Of a DNA stretch of 64,000 nt, positions 35,638 to 44,376 are shown one piece after another. Numbering within the stretch: position 1 is the first letter of the stretch; each line of letters starts with the position of its first letter. Both the position numbers and the translations under genes were made by a program. The DNA lies in assembly GCA_902760965.1 (NCBI GenBank), contig CACWIN010000005.1, positions 1 through 64,000 on the forward strand. The letters run 5' to 3'. The DNA comes from an uncultured Bacteroidales bacterium. Its GTDB lineage: Bacteria; Bacteroidota; Bacteroidia; Bacteroidales; Bacteroidaceae. The notes under the pieces are model-generated. The model had not been told where the DNA came from and did not search any database. It saw only the letters and a list, made by a program, of their open reading frames with translations.

Positions 35638-35895
35638 ATGAAAAAAGGTATTCATCCTGAAAATTATCGTCCTGTAGTATTCAAGGACATGTCAAACGGT
35701 GACTGCTTCCTGTCACGTTCAACTTGCGCAACCAAGGAGACCATTGAGTTCGAGGGTCAGACCTACCCCGTAATCAAGATAGAAATCTCCAACACTTCTC
35801 ACCCGTTCTTTACCGGTAAGTCAAAGCTGGTAGATACCGCAGGACGCGTGGACAAGTTCATGAGCCGCTACGCAAAGAGCCGCGGAGGAAAGTAA
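35638..35895 (+). CDS. rpmE2: 50S ribosomal protein L31, type B
   Basis: Large-subunit ribosomal protein, 85 residues. Starts [18 protein letters not shown] and contains [24 protein letters not shown], the hallmark of L31. It lacks the zinc CxxC pair of type A (C- form), so it is the zinc-independent paralogue. Monocistronic, with its own promoter and an intrinsic terminator 20 bp after the stop. Confidence 0.97.
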   Translation: MKKGIHPENYRPVVFKDMSNGDCFLSRSTCATKETIEFEGQTYPVIKIEISNTSHPFFTGKSKLVDTAGRVDKFMSRYAKSRGGK

Positions 35896-35915
35896 ATTCC
35901 ACTATAACAATAATG

Positions 35916-35946
35916 AAAAAGCCGGTTTTGACCGGCTTTTTTATTT
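35916..35946 (+). terminator. rpmE2 terminator
   Basis: Stem GCCGGT/ACCGGC with a TTTG loop, an A-run before and a T-run after. The T-run leads directly into the heptamer repeat array. Confidence 0.9.
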
Positions 35947-35999
35947 GGCTATTGGCTGTTAGCTATTGGCTATTGGCTGTTAGCTGTTGGCTATTGGCG
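35943..35999. repeat. GCCAATA-type heptamer array (copy D)
   Basis: On the minus strand about eight degenerate heptamers, GCCAATA, GCCAACA and GCTAACA, ending GCCAAAT. The array begins within the last codons of the DUF3256 gene: its final Arg-Gln-stop (CGCCAATAG) is the first unit. It ends at the rpmE2 terminator. Copy C (10163-10191) has the same unit. Confidence 0.85.
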
Positions 36000-36623
36000 T
36001 TTGAAACGCTTACCGGTCCAGGTATAGCGCAGTGGTTCGGGCTTGAACCATGAGCGGTATCTGTCGGCATCCTCACCCAAATAATCCAATGATGTGTAGC
36101 TGAACTCCAGACCATTGTCAGTCCAGGTTACAGACTGCAGCCTGAGGATTGACTCGGTTTTGAGCACACCAAGCGAATCGCTTTTCAGAGCCTCTTTGGT
36201 AAGATAATCCTCAAATTGAGGCATTTCAATCAGACTTTTGCCGTCAGCAGGAGTCCAGTCCTCGTTGTAAAAAGACAAACGCGAGTCTCTGAAACGGGCA
36301 GTGACCGTATTGATAACGCATATCAGATTACCGCCTTTTTTAAGTGGGAACAGCACCATTTCCGTACTGCCGGACTGCGATGTCATGACAGCAACCGACC
36401 GGTCCGAGAAAGAGGTCATGACACTCTCTCCACCCAACTTATTGCTGACCCTGGGCAACATTTCGCTGTCCATATAGTCAAGAAAATCCATACGTTCGCT
36501 TTTGGTCAGAGCCGGCATTATGGAATCAGGCATATTGATAAACAGCGTGCGTATATCCTGCGCCTGAACCATGCCAAGCAGCATGACACACATACATATT
36601 ATGGCAATAGGTCTTTTAATCAT
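35991..36623 (-). CDS. DUF3256 family exported protein
   Basis: A 210-residue Bacteroidales protein with a signal peptide (about 1-21, ending VQAQ) and the family's [32 protein letters not shown] opening (given here as the region 24-55). Probably periplasmic; function unknown. It is co-transcribed with truA, whose stop overlaps its start by 4 bp. Its stop codon is formed by the first unit of a heptamer repeat, so the C-terminus may have been reshaped by repeat insertion. Confidence 0.85.
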   Translation of the reverse strand: MIKRPIAIICMCVMLLGMVQAQDIRTLFINMPDSIMPALTKSERMDFLDYMDSEMLPRVSNKLGGESVMTSFSDRSVAVMTSQSGSTEMVLFPLKKGGNLICVINTVTARFRDSRLSFYNEDWTPADGKSLIEMPQFEDYLTKEALKSDSLGVLKTESILRLQSVTWTDNGLEFSYTSLDYLGEDADRYRSWFKPEPLRYTWTGKRFKRQ

Positions 36624-37369
36624 ATCTGGAAGATATTATCGGGATATTCTATCTTGTACAGGAACAAACCCTGGGCAGGCGCCGAATCACCTGCGCTGCA
36701 GCGGTCCTTACTCTCAATTATCTCATTAAAGCCCTGGACAGTCAGTTTATGACGCCCAACATCCATAAGCGTACCGACTATGGCGCGTACCATATTCCTT
36801 AAGAATCTGTCGGCCGTTATGGTAAACACCCATCTGCCGTCATCCAATGGTTCCCAGACTGCCTTGGAAACGTGGCAGTTGTTGGTTTTGGTGTCAGTAT
36901 GGAGTTTACTGAAACTGGTAAAATCAACCGTCTGCATAAGCAGTTGGGCAGCCTTGTTCATCAGTTCAAAATCTGGTTTGTTAGGCAAGAACCATGAATA
37001 GTCGCGGTTAAACGCACTCTTGTTCAAGGTTACATAGTATTTATATGTCCTGGCTACGGCATCAAAACGGGCATGCGCGTCCGGTTTTACGGGAACAATG
37101 TCATGGACGGCTATATCGGCAGGCAGGATCCCGTTAAGTTTGTTCAGCATCCATGCGCAGTCTTGCGGTTCGTCCAGATCAAAATGAGCCACCATCTGAG
37201 CCGCATGGACTCCGGCATCGGTACGTCCGGCTCCGGTCACACTCACCTCCTTGCGCAGAAACAATGCCAATGACTCCTCAAGGCACTGTTGGACCGAAGG
37301 CGAATGCGGCTGTATCTGCCATCCGCTGTATGCGGTTCCGTCAAACTCCAGATAAATAAAGTACCTCAT
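36620..37369 (-). CDS. truA: tRNA pseudouridine38-40 synthase
   Basis: Converts uridines 38-40 in the tRNA anticodon arm to pseudouridine. 249 residues, normal length. The catalytic Asp is D51 in [11 protein letters not shown], with [17 protein letters not shown] at the N-terminus and [13 protein letters not shown] in the C-terminal half, all TruA signatures. It shares one base with the rsmE stop upstream and overlaps the DUF3256 start by 4 bp. Confidence 0.97.
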   Translation of the reverse strand: MRYFIYLEFDGTAYSGWQIQPHSPSVQQCLEESLALFLRKEVSVTGAGRTDAGVHAAQMVAHFDLDEPQDCAWMLNKLNGILPADIAVHDIVPVKPDAHARFDAVARTYKYYVTLNKSAFNRDYSWFLPNKPDFELMNKAAQLLMQTVDFTSFSKLHTDTKTNNCHVSKAVWEPLDDGRWVFTITADRFLRNMVRAIVGTLMDVGRHKLTVQGFNEIIESKDRCSAGDSAPAQGLFLYKIEYPDNIFQI

Positions 37370-38073
37370 TACTCACATTGTCCTGCCAGGTTCATGATAT
37401 GCACAGCCACAAGCGCTGCTGTTTCGGTACGCAAACGCGAAGGCCCCAGCGATACAGGAACAAAACCGGCTTTCAACGCCATATCTATTTCTGCCGGGCT
37501 GAAATCGCCCTCGGGGCCAATAAGAACAAGAGTATCCCGCCCCGGGACAACTTTGTCCCTAAGGTTCATTTTGTTTCCAGGTTCACAGTGCGCGATAAAC
37601 TTGTCACCCTTAAAATCCTTTTCAATAAAGCTCCTGAACGGAACCATTCCATTCAAAACCGGAAGAGTGGCTTTCTGCGACTGTTTCATGGCCGATACGG
37701 CTATCTTCTCAATACGTTCCGGCTTTATCACCTCACGTTCGGAATGGTCAGTCTTGAGAAACGTTATCTCATCGACCCCTATTTCAACTGCCTTTTCCAC
37801 AAACCATTCGTTGCGTTCCATCAGTTTGGTAGGCGCCACAGCTATATGAATACGCCCGTTCCAGAGAGGAGCCTGCTCTTTGGTATTCTCAATATGGACC
37901 ATACAACGCTTGCCCGATACGGCGCTTATCACGGCATCGTAAAAACAGCCTTTTCCATCGGTAAGACATATACGGTCGCCCTCTTTCATCCGCAGCACGC
38001 GTATGCAATGCCCGGCCTCCTCTTGAGGAAGCTCCATATCCGGCTTTATGTCAGGTGAATAGAACAGCCACAT
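37369..38073 (-). CDS. rsmE: 16S rRNA m3U1498 methyltransferase
   Basis: SPOUT-class methyltransferase that methylates U1498 of 16S rRNA, 234 residues. It has an N-terminal PUA-like RNA-binding domain ([21 protein letters not shown]) and the knotted C-terminal domain with [14 protein letters not shown] and [14 protein letters not shown], where SAM binds. It lies 6 bp after the DUF151 gene and directly before truA in an RNA-modification operon. Confidence 0.95.
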   Translation of the reverse strand: MWLFYSPDIKPDMELPQEEAGHCIRVLRMKEGDRICLTDGKGCFYDAVISAVSGKRCMVHIENTKEQAPLWNGRIHIAVAPTKLMERNEWFVEKAVEIGVDEITFLKTDHSEREVIKPERIEKIAVSAMKQSQKATLPVLNGMVPFRSFIEKDFKGDKFIAHCEPGNKMNLRDKVVPGRDTLVLIGPEGDFSPAEIDMALKAGFVPVSLGPSRLRTETAALVAVHIMNLAGQCE

Positions 38074-38079
38074 ATTTTA

Positions 38080-38661
38080 TCAGATAAGATCGGAATCAGT
38101 TTCATCATTACGGCTGCGGCTGTTGATTTCATCCCTGAGCCTTGCCGCAAATTCATAGTTCTCATTAGCTACAGCCTGAGCCATTGCCTCCTTAAGGACC
38201 TTGGTGCTGGCAGTGGCTATAGGTAGCGAATAGGCTCCGTTCGATTCCAGACGTACACAGTTGCGTTCCAACAGGTCCTCATCTATATAAACCGGTATAC
38301 CTGTCCTTACTGCCAGGGCAAGTGCATCCGATGTACGGCTGTCAACATACGATACGTTTCCGTCACGCTCAATATATATATAAGAAAAGAATATACCTCC
38401 TTTGATCCTGTAAATGTCCACCTCAACCAAAGTGCCGTCAAATGACTTGAGCGTATTTATATAAAGGTCATAAATACCGGGTCTTGGCATTTTGTGATTA
38501 TACAGGCTTACAGCTATGGCCTGAGCCTCAAGCGGGCCCACCAGCACAGGCAGGCAGCGGGTTCCGCCCTTTTCCCTGAGCAGCGTTACCAGTGCAAAAT
38601 CCGATGGCAGACGGTTAAGTATCTCCCCCACCACAAGTTCTATCTTCTTATTCTCTCCCAT
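38080..38661 (-). CDS. Bifunctional nuclease family protein (DUF151)
   Basis: 193 residues from the ATG at 38661 (a TTG six codons upstream is less likely). The N-terminal two-thirds match DUF151 (LPVLVGPLEAQAIAVSL, RPGIYDLYINTL, SRTSDALALAVRTGIPVYI); family members in plants and Thermotoga were reported to have RNase/DNase activity. The C-terminal end (AVANENYEFAARLRDEI) resembles a UVR motif, the UvrB-UvrC interaction helix. First gene of the truA/rsmE operon, with a -7 box only 7 bp before the start. Confidence 0.9.
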   Translation of the reverse strand: MGENKKIELVVGEILNRLPSDFALVTLLREKGGTRCLPVLVGPLEAQAIAVSLYNHKMPRPGIYDLYINTLKSFDGTLVEVDIYRIKGGIFFSYIYIERDGNVSYVDSRTSDALALAVRTGIPVYIDEDLLERNCVRLESNGAYSLPIATASTKVLKEAMAQAVANENYEFAARLRDEINSRSRNDETDSDLI

Positions 38662-38668
38662 ACTTCCG

Positions 38669-38676
38669 CAAATATA
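38669..38676 (-). promoter_or_regulatory. -7 box of the DUF151-rsmE-truA operon
   Basis: Minus strand TATATTTG ending 7 bp before the ATG at 38661, predicting an almost leaderless mRNA. No -33 box at normal spacing. Confidence 0.45.
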
Positions 38677-38738
38677 CAAAAAAGGTATTTATATAGCTCT
38701 GATTACACATTTGGAGACAAAACCTATGAATGCAGAAA

Positions 38739-38762
38739 CCGAGTTGTCTCGCGACAACTCGG
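38739..38762. promoter_or_regulatory. Perfect 10-bp inverted repeat
   Basis: CCGAGTTGTC, loop TCGC, GACAACTCGG. It lies in the 209-bp gap between the RlmI-like gene (ending at 38871) and the DUF151 operon. It could be the methyltransferase terminator, though the following T-run is poor, or an operator about 65 bp upstream of the DUF151 promoter. The rest of the gap is AT-rich and featureless. Confidence 0.5.
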
Positions 38763-38870
38763 CTTCAAATTAAATCTAATACCATGAAAAACACATGACA
38801 AAGATATGTCTTTAATTCATATACAGTTAACACTTACGATAAAAAATTTAACAATTAACATTTTTTCACA

Positions 38871-40052
38871 TTATTCCACCTGTAAAACCAGGCCCTTAAG
38901 GTATTCCCCTTCGGGATGAAAAATGTTAATGGGATGATCTGCCGGCTGGTGCAACTGATAAAGAATCTTCACACTTCGGCCAGCCTGGGCGGCCGCTGTG
39001 AATACAGCCATGCGGAACTGATCCTTGGTAACCACCTGGGAACAGGAAAAAGTAAACAGTATGCCGCCTGGCTGGATCTTTTCCATTGCTTTCTGATTCA
39101 ACCGGCGGTATCCAATAAGGGCATGTTTGAGAGCATCCTTATGTTTTGCAAATGCGGGAGGATCCAGTATGATAAGGTCATATATGGAATCCATGCGGTC
39201 CAGATACTTGAATGCATCTTCGGCAAAAGCCGCATGACGGTTGTCACCCGGGAAATTATCCTCCACTCCGCCGGTGGTCAGTTCTATGGCGCGTGCGGAA
39301 CTGTCAACAGAGTGAACCAGTTTTGCTCCGCCTCGTAAAGCCGCAAGCGAAAATCCGCCCGTATAACAGAACATGTTCAGGACCGAACGTCCCTTGGAAT
39401 ATCTCTCAAGCAATGCACGGTTTTCACGCTGATCAATGAACAGGCCCGTTTTCTGGCCGCTTATCCAGTCAACCGGCATCTTCATTCCGTATTCAAGAGG
39501 AGTATCATTGCCCGGCCCACCTATTATATATCCGTTGCCACGGTCAATATCGGCTTTGAAGGGCAGTGTAGTCTCGGATTTGTAATAGATTCCGGTTACG
39601 GATTTGCCCATTACCTTCTGCAAGGCATTGGCAATAGTCATCCGGTCGCAGTGCATGCCTACGGAATGAGCCTGCATTACTGCGGTATGTCCGTAAACAT
39701 CAATTACAAGTCCGGGCAGATTATCGCCCTCGCCATGTACCAGACGGAATATGTTATGGTCCTTACGGTCTGTCAGTCCAAGAGAACGGCGCAGTTCATA
39801 TGCAACGGTGAGGCGTTTAAACCAGAAGTTTTCATCAATGGGTTCCTGCTTGAAAGAGAGCACCCTTACAGCTATGCTTCCCACCTGGATATGCCCTACT
39901 GCAATCCACTTGCCCTCATGGGTATATACATCAACAACATCTCCCTCTTCGGGATCTCCCTCAATGGAGGCAATAGCCCCGGAAAATATCCATGGATGAA
40001 AACGCAGGAGCGATTCCTCCTTACCTCTTTTAAGTATTACTCTCTTCTGCAT
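38871..40052 (-). CDS. Class I SAM-dependent rRNA methyltransferase (RlmI-like)
   Basis: 393-residue enzyme with an N-terminal PUA domain (about 1-75: VILKRGKEESLLRFHPWIFSGAI) and a Rossmann methyltransferase domain. VLNMFCYTGGFSLAALRGGA is SAM motif I, LIILDPPAFAKHK the catalytic motif IV. This matches the RlmI/YccW family that makes m5C in 23S rRNA; the exact site in this organism is not known. The start overlaps the upstream exonuclease gene by 23 bp. Confidence 0.92.
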   Translation of the reverse strand: MQKRVILKRGKEESLLRFHPWIFSGAIASIEGDPEEGDVVDVYTHEGKWIAVGHIQVGSIAVRVLSFKQEPIDENFWFKRLTVAYELRRSLGLTDRKDHNIFRLVHGEGDNLPGLVIDVYGHTAVMQAHSVGMHCDRMTIANALQKVMGKSVTGIYYKSETTLPFKADIDRGNGYIIGGPGNDTPLEYGMKMPVDWISGQKTGLFIDQRENRALLERYSKGRSVLNMFCYTGGFSLAALRGGAKLVHSVDSSARAIELTTGGVEDNFPGDNRHAAFAEDAFKYLDRMDSIYDLIILDPPAFAKHKDALKHALIGYRRLNQKAMEKIQPGGILFTFSCSQVVTKDQFRMAVFTAAAQAGRSVKILYQLHQPADHPINIFHPEGEYLKGLVLQVE

Positions 40053-40662
40053 ATTTCCTTACTATTCTGTATTCTCCGGATTTTTTCAGTTCAATGATAT
40101 AATTATAGATCCTCAGGCATGCCCAGGCATCGATAGCTGCATACTGACGCTGGCTCTCAGTCAGGCTTTCTATCTCCCAATTGCTCAGTTGCTGGTTCTT
40201 TGATATCCTTTCATCGAACAAAAGGCCATATAGTTTCTGCAACCCCCTCTCTTCGATTCCCATTTCGCCGCACAGCTCCTGTAGTTCCACAAAACCTGCC
40301 GGTTCAAAGACACGGCGGCTTGACAGGGAATGAAAATCATCCTTAATGGAAATTCCCACCTTTATGATGGCCGGATTTGAAAGAAAATCCGCAACACAAT
40401 CCGGAATACCAATCTTGTTTAGACGAAACAGATACCCATAACTGCCGGTAGATATCTGAAGCAGTGCAATCTTATGTGCCACACCCTTTGTAAACGAAGG
40501 TCTGGTTTCGGTATCAAAACCCACCACTCTCTCCTTAGAGAGTATTTCAATGGCCTTTTGAGCCTTTTCCTCGGTATCAATCTCCTCAATTATGCCGTCA
40601 AACACCACCCTGGGTTTGTTAGCAAGCTCAGACTTGTCAATCTTGTTTGGCAGTTCAATCAT
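40030..40662 (-). CDS. 3'-5' exonuclease domain protein (RNase D/WRN-like)
   Basis: DEDD-superfamily 3'-5' exonuclease, 210 residues without HRDC domains. Metal-binding acids: D50 and E52 in GFDTETRPS, the Exo II region KVGISIKDDFHSL, and Exo III YAAIDAWACLRIY, a DEDDy arrangement. Substrate may be RNA or DNA. It overlaps DUF5063 upstream by 8 bp and the methyltransferase downstream by 23 bp, so the three form one operon. Confidence 0.92.
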   Translation of the reverse strand: MIELPNKIDKSELANKPRVVFDGIIEEIDTEEKAQKAIEILSKERVVGFDTETRPSFTKGVAHKIALLQISTGSYGYLFRLNKIGIPDCVADFLSNPAIIKVGISIKDDFHSLSSRRVFEPAGFVELQELCGEMGIEERGLQKLYGLLFDERISKNQQLSNWEIESLTESQRQYAAIDAWACLRIYNYIIELKKSGEYRIVRKYAEESNT

Positions 40663-41194
40663 AAAAGGCTGTTTCGTCAGGGTTCTGATATGAATTATAT
40701 CTTACATTATGGATTGCACGCAGGGTATTGGCAAGTGTCTGTCCCCAATATGTACGGAATCCGTCGGTGCATACGGCCAAGGCTTCGGTCATAACCTCAT
40801 CCAAACCGCTGCGGTAGGACTGCACATAATTCCGGAGGGCCTGATATATATCGGCCAGATCCTCCGAGATGCACTTGCGCACAGGAGTGTCGCTGTATTT
40901 CATATCCTCAACAAACACCTCCAGATAATCATCGTTACCACCCAGTTTGTTCATTAGCATGGCGCGTATCTCGTCATAGTCGGCCTGGGTTACGTATTCT
41001 TCCAGATAGAGACCTTCGGGTTCAACCTCAGGAAGCATGGCTGCCTTAAGATAAACCAGAGGCAAAAGTTTGGAAAGCACATCCACCACCCTTTCCGGCT
41101 CCTTGTCATAGAGCTGTTCCAAAAAGGCGCAGTACTCGGCCGCCACCGTAGTAAACTCAACCGTATTTTTATTGAATGCTGCCGATGTTTCCAT
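40655..41194 (-). CDS. DUF5063 family protein
   Basis: A 179-residue all-helical acidic protein of a family found mostly in Bacteroidetes, nearly always beside the RNase D-like exonuclease. Recognisable by EYCAFLEQLYDKEPERVV and EDLADIYQALRNYVQSYRSG. No signal or catalytic motif is visible; an accessory role for the exonuclease is a guess from position. First gene of its operon, divergent from ftsK. Confidence 0.82.
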   Translation of the reverse strand: METSAAFNKNTVEFTTVAAEYCAFLEQLYDKEPERVVDVLSKLLPLVYLKAAMLPEVEPEGLYLEEYVTQADYDEIRAMLMNKLGGNDDYLEVFVEDMKYSDTPVRKCISEDLADIYQALRNYVQSYRSGLDEVMTEALAVCTDGFRTYWGQTLANTLRAIHNVRYNSYQNPDETAFYD

Positions 41195-41213
41195 AAACTA
41201 TCCGTTTCAACCG

Positions 41214-41221
41214 CGAAATTA
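41214..41221 (-). promoter_or_regulatory. Possible -7 box of the DUF5063 operon
   Basis: Minus strand TAATTTCG (one mismatch from consensus), 19 bp upstream of the ATG; identical in 11 bases to the one before the aldolase. Confidence 0.35.
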
Positions 41222-41264
41222 CTCCTTTTTCCGCTATAACCCGCCCTTTTTGCTCTTTTATTAT

Positions 41265-41272
41265 TAACTTTG
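41265..41272 (+). promoter_or_regulatory. -7 box of ftsK
   Basis: Plus strand TAACTTTG, exact consensus, 24 bp before the ATG at 41297. Confidence 0.5.
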
Positions 41273-41296
41273 TAACCTATAATCGCAACTAGTGGC

Positions 41297-43723
41297 ATGG
41301 GACTCAAAAAGAAAGATGAAAAACCCCGCACAGGGACCCAAAAACCGGAAAGAAAGTTCAATCTGAGCAGTATTTCCGATACTTTCCGTAACGAGACATT
41401 TCTGTTTGTAAGCGGATCGTTCCTGGCTGTCATTGCAGTATTTGCAGTGATAGCTTACATTTCGTTCCTGTTTACAGGAGGAACTGACCAGAGTGCAGTC
41501 CTGAGCGGCACTCAGGAAATAGAAAACAGCACCGGATTGCTTGGTGCACGCTTTTCGGAGGCTATCGTAAACGGGTGGTTTGGTTTTTCTTCCATTCTTA
41601 TACCTGTATTCCTGACTGTTTGCGGCCTGAACATGACCCGTATCACGCATTTCAAACTGTTCCGTTGGTTTGTAAGCTGCACATTCCTTATGATCTGGTG
41701 TTCCGTATTCCTGCAGCTAGTACTCTCACCAATAATGCAGAACTCCTTCATCATACCCGGCGGTTCCCATGGAATGAACCTGACCAATACATTGAAAGGC
41801 TACATAGGCATACCCGGACTGATCCTGGTACTGATACTCACTATGGTGATTTATTGCGTATACCTTACCAAACGCACCATCCAGATAATCCGTGACAGTG
41901 CCGAAGGACTTAAGCGCGGAATGCGCCGTAAAGAGAACAAGGCCACTGACAGTGAAAGTTCCGGCATAAGCAGCATATCCGATGACCCGCAACAGGATAT
42001 TTACCAAACCTCATACGACAGCATGGATAATGTAAGCCATGAGGAGGTAACCGCCTATGAATCCCCAGTCATCCCGGAGTCTGCCCCTGCGGAACCCAAG
42101 ACCAGACCCTCCAAGAGCGACAAAGAGGAGTCAGTTCATGATGATGAAGTTGAGATGACCATATCCACAGGCACCCAGGTGCAGAAAGCCGAAGGAAACA
42201 TCCAGGAACCATATGATCCGCGTCTGGACCTTTCGCACTACAAGTTCCCCACCCTGGATCTGCTCAAACATTATGACAATGACACTCCAGCCATTGACAA
42301 AGATGAACAGGAGGCCAACAAGCATCGCATAATAAAAGTGCTGCAGGATTTTGGCATTGAGATTGAAACTATAAATGCCACCGTTGGCCCGACCATCACC
42401 CTTTATGAGATAACTCCCGCCGCCGGCGTACGCATATCCAAGATCCGCAACCTTGAAGCCGATATTGCCCTTAGCCTGGCTGCATTGGGCATACGTATCA
42501 TTGCGCCTATTCCCGGCAAAGGCACCATCGGTATAGAGGTGCCTAACGCCAAGCCGGTAATGGTATCTATGGAATCCATCCTTAACAGCAGAAAATTTGC
42601 CGAGAGCAAGATGGAACTCCCGGTAGCTTTGGGCCGTACCATTACCAATGAGGTATTCATGTTTGACCTGGCCAAAATGCCGCACCTGCTTGTTGCAGGC
42701 GCCACCGGTCAAGGTAAATCAGTTGGTCTGAATGCAATCATTACCTCCCTGCTCTACAAAAAGCATCCCGCAGAGCTCAAGTTGGTCATGGTTGATCCCA
42801 AGATGGTGGAATTCAGCATATATGCCCCCATCGTAAAGCATTTCCTTGCCAAGATGCCCGATGAGACCGACGCCATAATAACCGATACCACAAAGGTTAT
42901 CCACACGTTAAAGTCCCTCTGCATAGAGATGGACAGTCGCTACGAGCTGCTTAAGGATGCAAATGTCCGTTCCGTGATAGAATACAACAATCTGTTCAAG
43001 GACCGCAAACTCAATCCGGAGAAAGGCCATAGATATATGCCTTACATTGTGGTGGTGATTGACGAGTTCGGCGACCTTATCATGACCGCCGGCAAGGATA
43101 TTGAGATGCCTATCGCCCGCATAGCCCAGAAAGCCAGGGCTGTGGGTATCCATATGATAATTGCTACACAGCGTCCTACAACAAACATAATTACCGGTAC
43201 CATCAAGGCCAATTTCCCGGCACGTATGGCATTCCGCGTAAGTTCCATGATAGACTCACGCACTATACTTGACCGTCCGGGAGCTAACCAGCTCATTGGC
43301 CGCGGTGACCTGCTGTTCCTGTCAGGCAGCGACCCGGTACGCGTCCAGTGCGCGTTTGTGGACACCCCTGAGGTTAACGCCATATGCCAGTATATAAGCC
43401 ATCAGCAAGGTTATACCGAGGCTTATCCGTTACCTGAATATGTTGACGAGAACGAGGGAGGACCTATTGAAAGCGGTGTTGAGATGGGTAAGTTTGACCC
43501 CATGTTTGCCGAGGCAGCACGTCTGGTGGTAGTAAACCAGTCAGGTTCAACTTCGCTCATACAGCGCAAATTCTCAATAGGTTACAACCGAGCCGGCCGT
43601 CTAATGGACCAGTTGGAGGCCACAGGCATAGTTGGCAAGGCCGACGGCAGCAAACCGCGTCCGGTACTGGTAACCGATGAGGTTCAGTTGGACAGAATTC
43701 TTGAAACCTATAATCTGCTCTGA
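41297..43723 (+). CDS. ftsK: DNA translocase FtsK/SpoIIIE
   Basis: Septum-located DNA pump that clears chromosome ends and activates dimer resolution at dif. 808 residues: four membrane helices in about 35-195, an acidic linker (about 215-300), the alpha/beta motor with Walker A GATGQGKS (468-475) and Walker B YIVVVIDEFGDLI, and a C-terminal winged-helix gamma domain (SLIQRKFSIGYNRAGRLMDQLE). The polar linker is short, as in other Bacteroidetes. Followed after 4 bp by the LolA-like gene. Confidence 0.97.
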   Translation: MGLKKKDEKPRTGTQKPERKFNLSSISDTFRNETFLFVSGSFLAVIAVFAVIAYISFLFTGGTDQSAVLSGTQEIENSTGLLGARFSEAIVNGWFGFSSILIPVFLTVCGLNMTRITHFKLFRWFVSCTFLMIWCSVFLQLVLSPIMQNSFIIPGGSHGMNLTNTLKGYIGIPGLILVLILTMVIYCVYLTKRTIQIIRDSAEGLKRGMRRKENKATDSESSGISSISDDPQQDIYQTSYDSMDNVSHEEVTAYESPVIPESAPAEPKTRPSKSDKEESVHDDEVEMTISTGTQVQKAEGNIQEPYDPRLDLSHYKFPTLDLLKHYDNDTPAIDKDEQEANKHRIIKVLQDFGIEIETINATVGPTITLYEITPAAGVRISKIRNLEADIALSLAALGIRIIAPIPGKGTIGIEVPNAKPVMVSMESILNSRKFAESKMELPVALGRTITNEVFMFDLAKMPHLLVAGATGQGKSVGLNAIITSLLYKKHPAELKLVMVDPKMVEFSIYAPIVKHFLAKMPDETDAIITDTTKVIHTLKSLCIEMDSRYELLKDANVRSVIEYNNLFKDRKLNPEKGHRYMPYIVVVIDEFGDLIMTAGKDIEMPIARIAQKARAVGIHMIIATQRPTTNIITGTIKANFPARMAFRVSSMIDSRTILDRPGANQLIGRGDLLFLSGSDPVRVQCAFVDTPEVNAICQYISHQQGYTEAYPLPEYVDENEGGPIESGVEMGKFDPMFAEAARLVVVNQSGSTSLIQRKFSIGYNRAGRLMDQLEATGIVGKADGSKPRPVLVTDEVQLDRILETYNLL

Positions 43724-43727
43724 CACA

Positions 43728-44360
43728 ATGCGCAAAACAGCAGTTACCATACTGTCGCTGATCTGCCTTATGCCGGCATGGGCTCAGAACAATGCCGAAC
43801 AACTGTTGCAGAAAACCGTTTCCAAGCTTGAAAAAGACGGAGGCATTTTCATGGCAATGGATGTTAAGACCCGTTTTGAGGAAAGCACCGACATAATTGA
43901 CATGGAACTCAGCATTAAGGACGGATGCTTTTTTGTCAGGGAGGATGACAACAGCATGTGGTTTGACGGCAACACGCTGTGGCGCGGCAATGATTTCGGT
44001 TCGGGAATCGAAGAGATTTACATAACGGAGCCCACCAAAGATGAAAAAGCCCGTTATGACATTATAGGCCTGCTGGGCAAGCACCAGGGATTCAGTGTAA
44101 CCGGCAACGGAACCGACACTTTTACTCTTACCGCATCCACTCCGGAGCGCAGTGTGGAGGGAATCCAAAAAATAACGGTAAAGGTTGATCCCAAGACCGT
44201 ACAGGTCAAGTCATTGGAGATTGAGTTTGACCAGCAGCTTGGAAGCATCTCGGCATCCGTTCTTATAACCCAGTACAAGCCGGGGCAAAAGTTTGACAAA
44301 AAGACTTTCACATGCCCTGTCAAGGATTACAAGGACGCAGAGATAATTGATTTGAGATAA
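43728..44360 (+). CDS. LolA-like outer-membrane lipoprotein carrier
   Basis: Periplasmic carrier of lipoproteins, 210 residues from the ATG at 43728, which follows the ftsK stop by 4 bp (an earlier in-frame start would lie inside ftsK). Signal peptide about 1-20 (ending AWAQ), then the LolA half-barrel: EQLLQKTVSKLEKDGGI, MWFDGNTLWRG and a C-terminal strand set around LEIEFDQQLGS. Placement after ftsK is common in Bacteroidales. Sequence identity to proteobacterial LolA is weak, so the call rests on length, order and the N-terminal motif. Confidence 0.8.
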   Translation: MRKTAVTILSLICLMPAWAQNNAEQLLQKTVSKLEKDGGIFMAMDVKTRFEESTDIIDMELSIKDGCFFVREDDNSMWFDGNTLWRGNDFGSGIEEIYITEPTKDEKARYDIIGLLGKHQGFSVTGNGTDTFTLTASTPERSVEGIQKITVKVDPKTVQVKSLEIEFDQQLGSISASVLITQYKPGQKFDKKTFTCPVKDYKDAEIIDLR

Positions 44361-44376
44361 AAGAAGACAGACATAT

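Noticed and set aside
35943..35999. CRISPR array
   Set aside because: Units are only 7 bp with no unique spacers and no cas genes nearby; it is a simple tandem repeat.
38916..39338. Open frame of 140 codons on the plus strand
   Set aside because: It lies entirely inside the RlmI-like methyltransferase gene on the other strand, with no start context or recognisable protein features.
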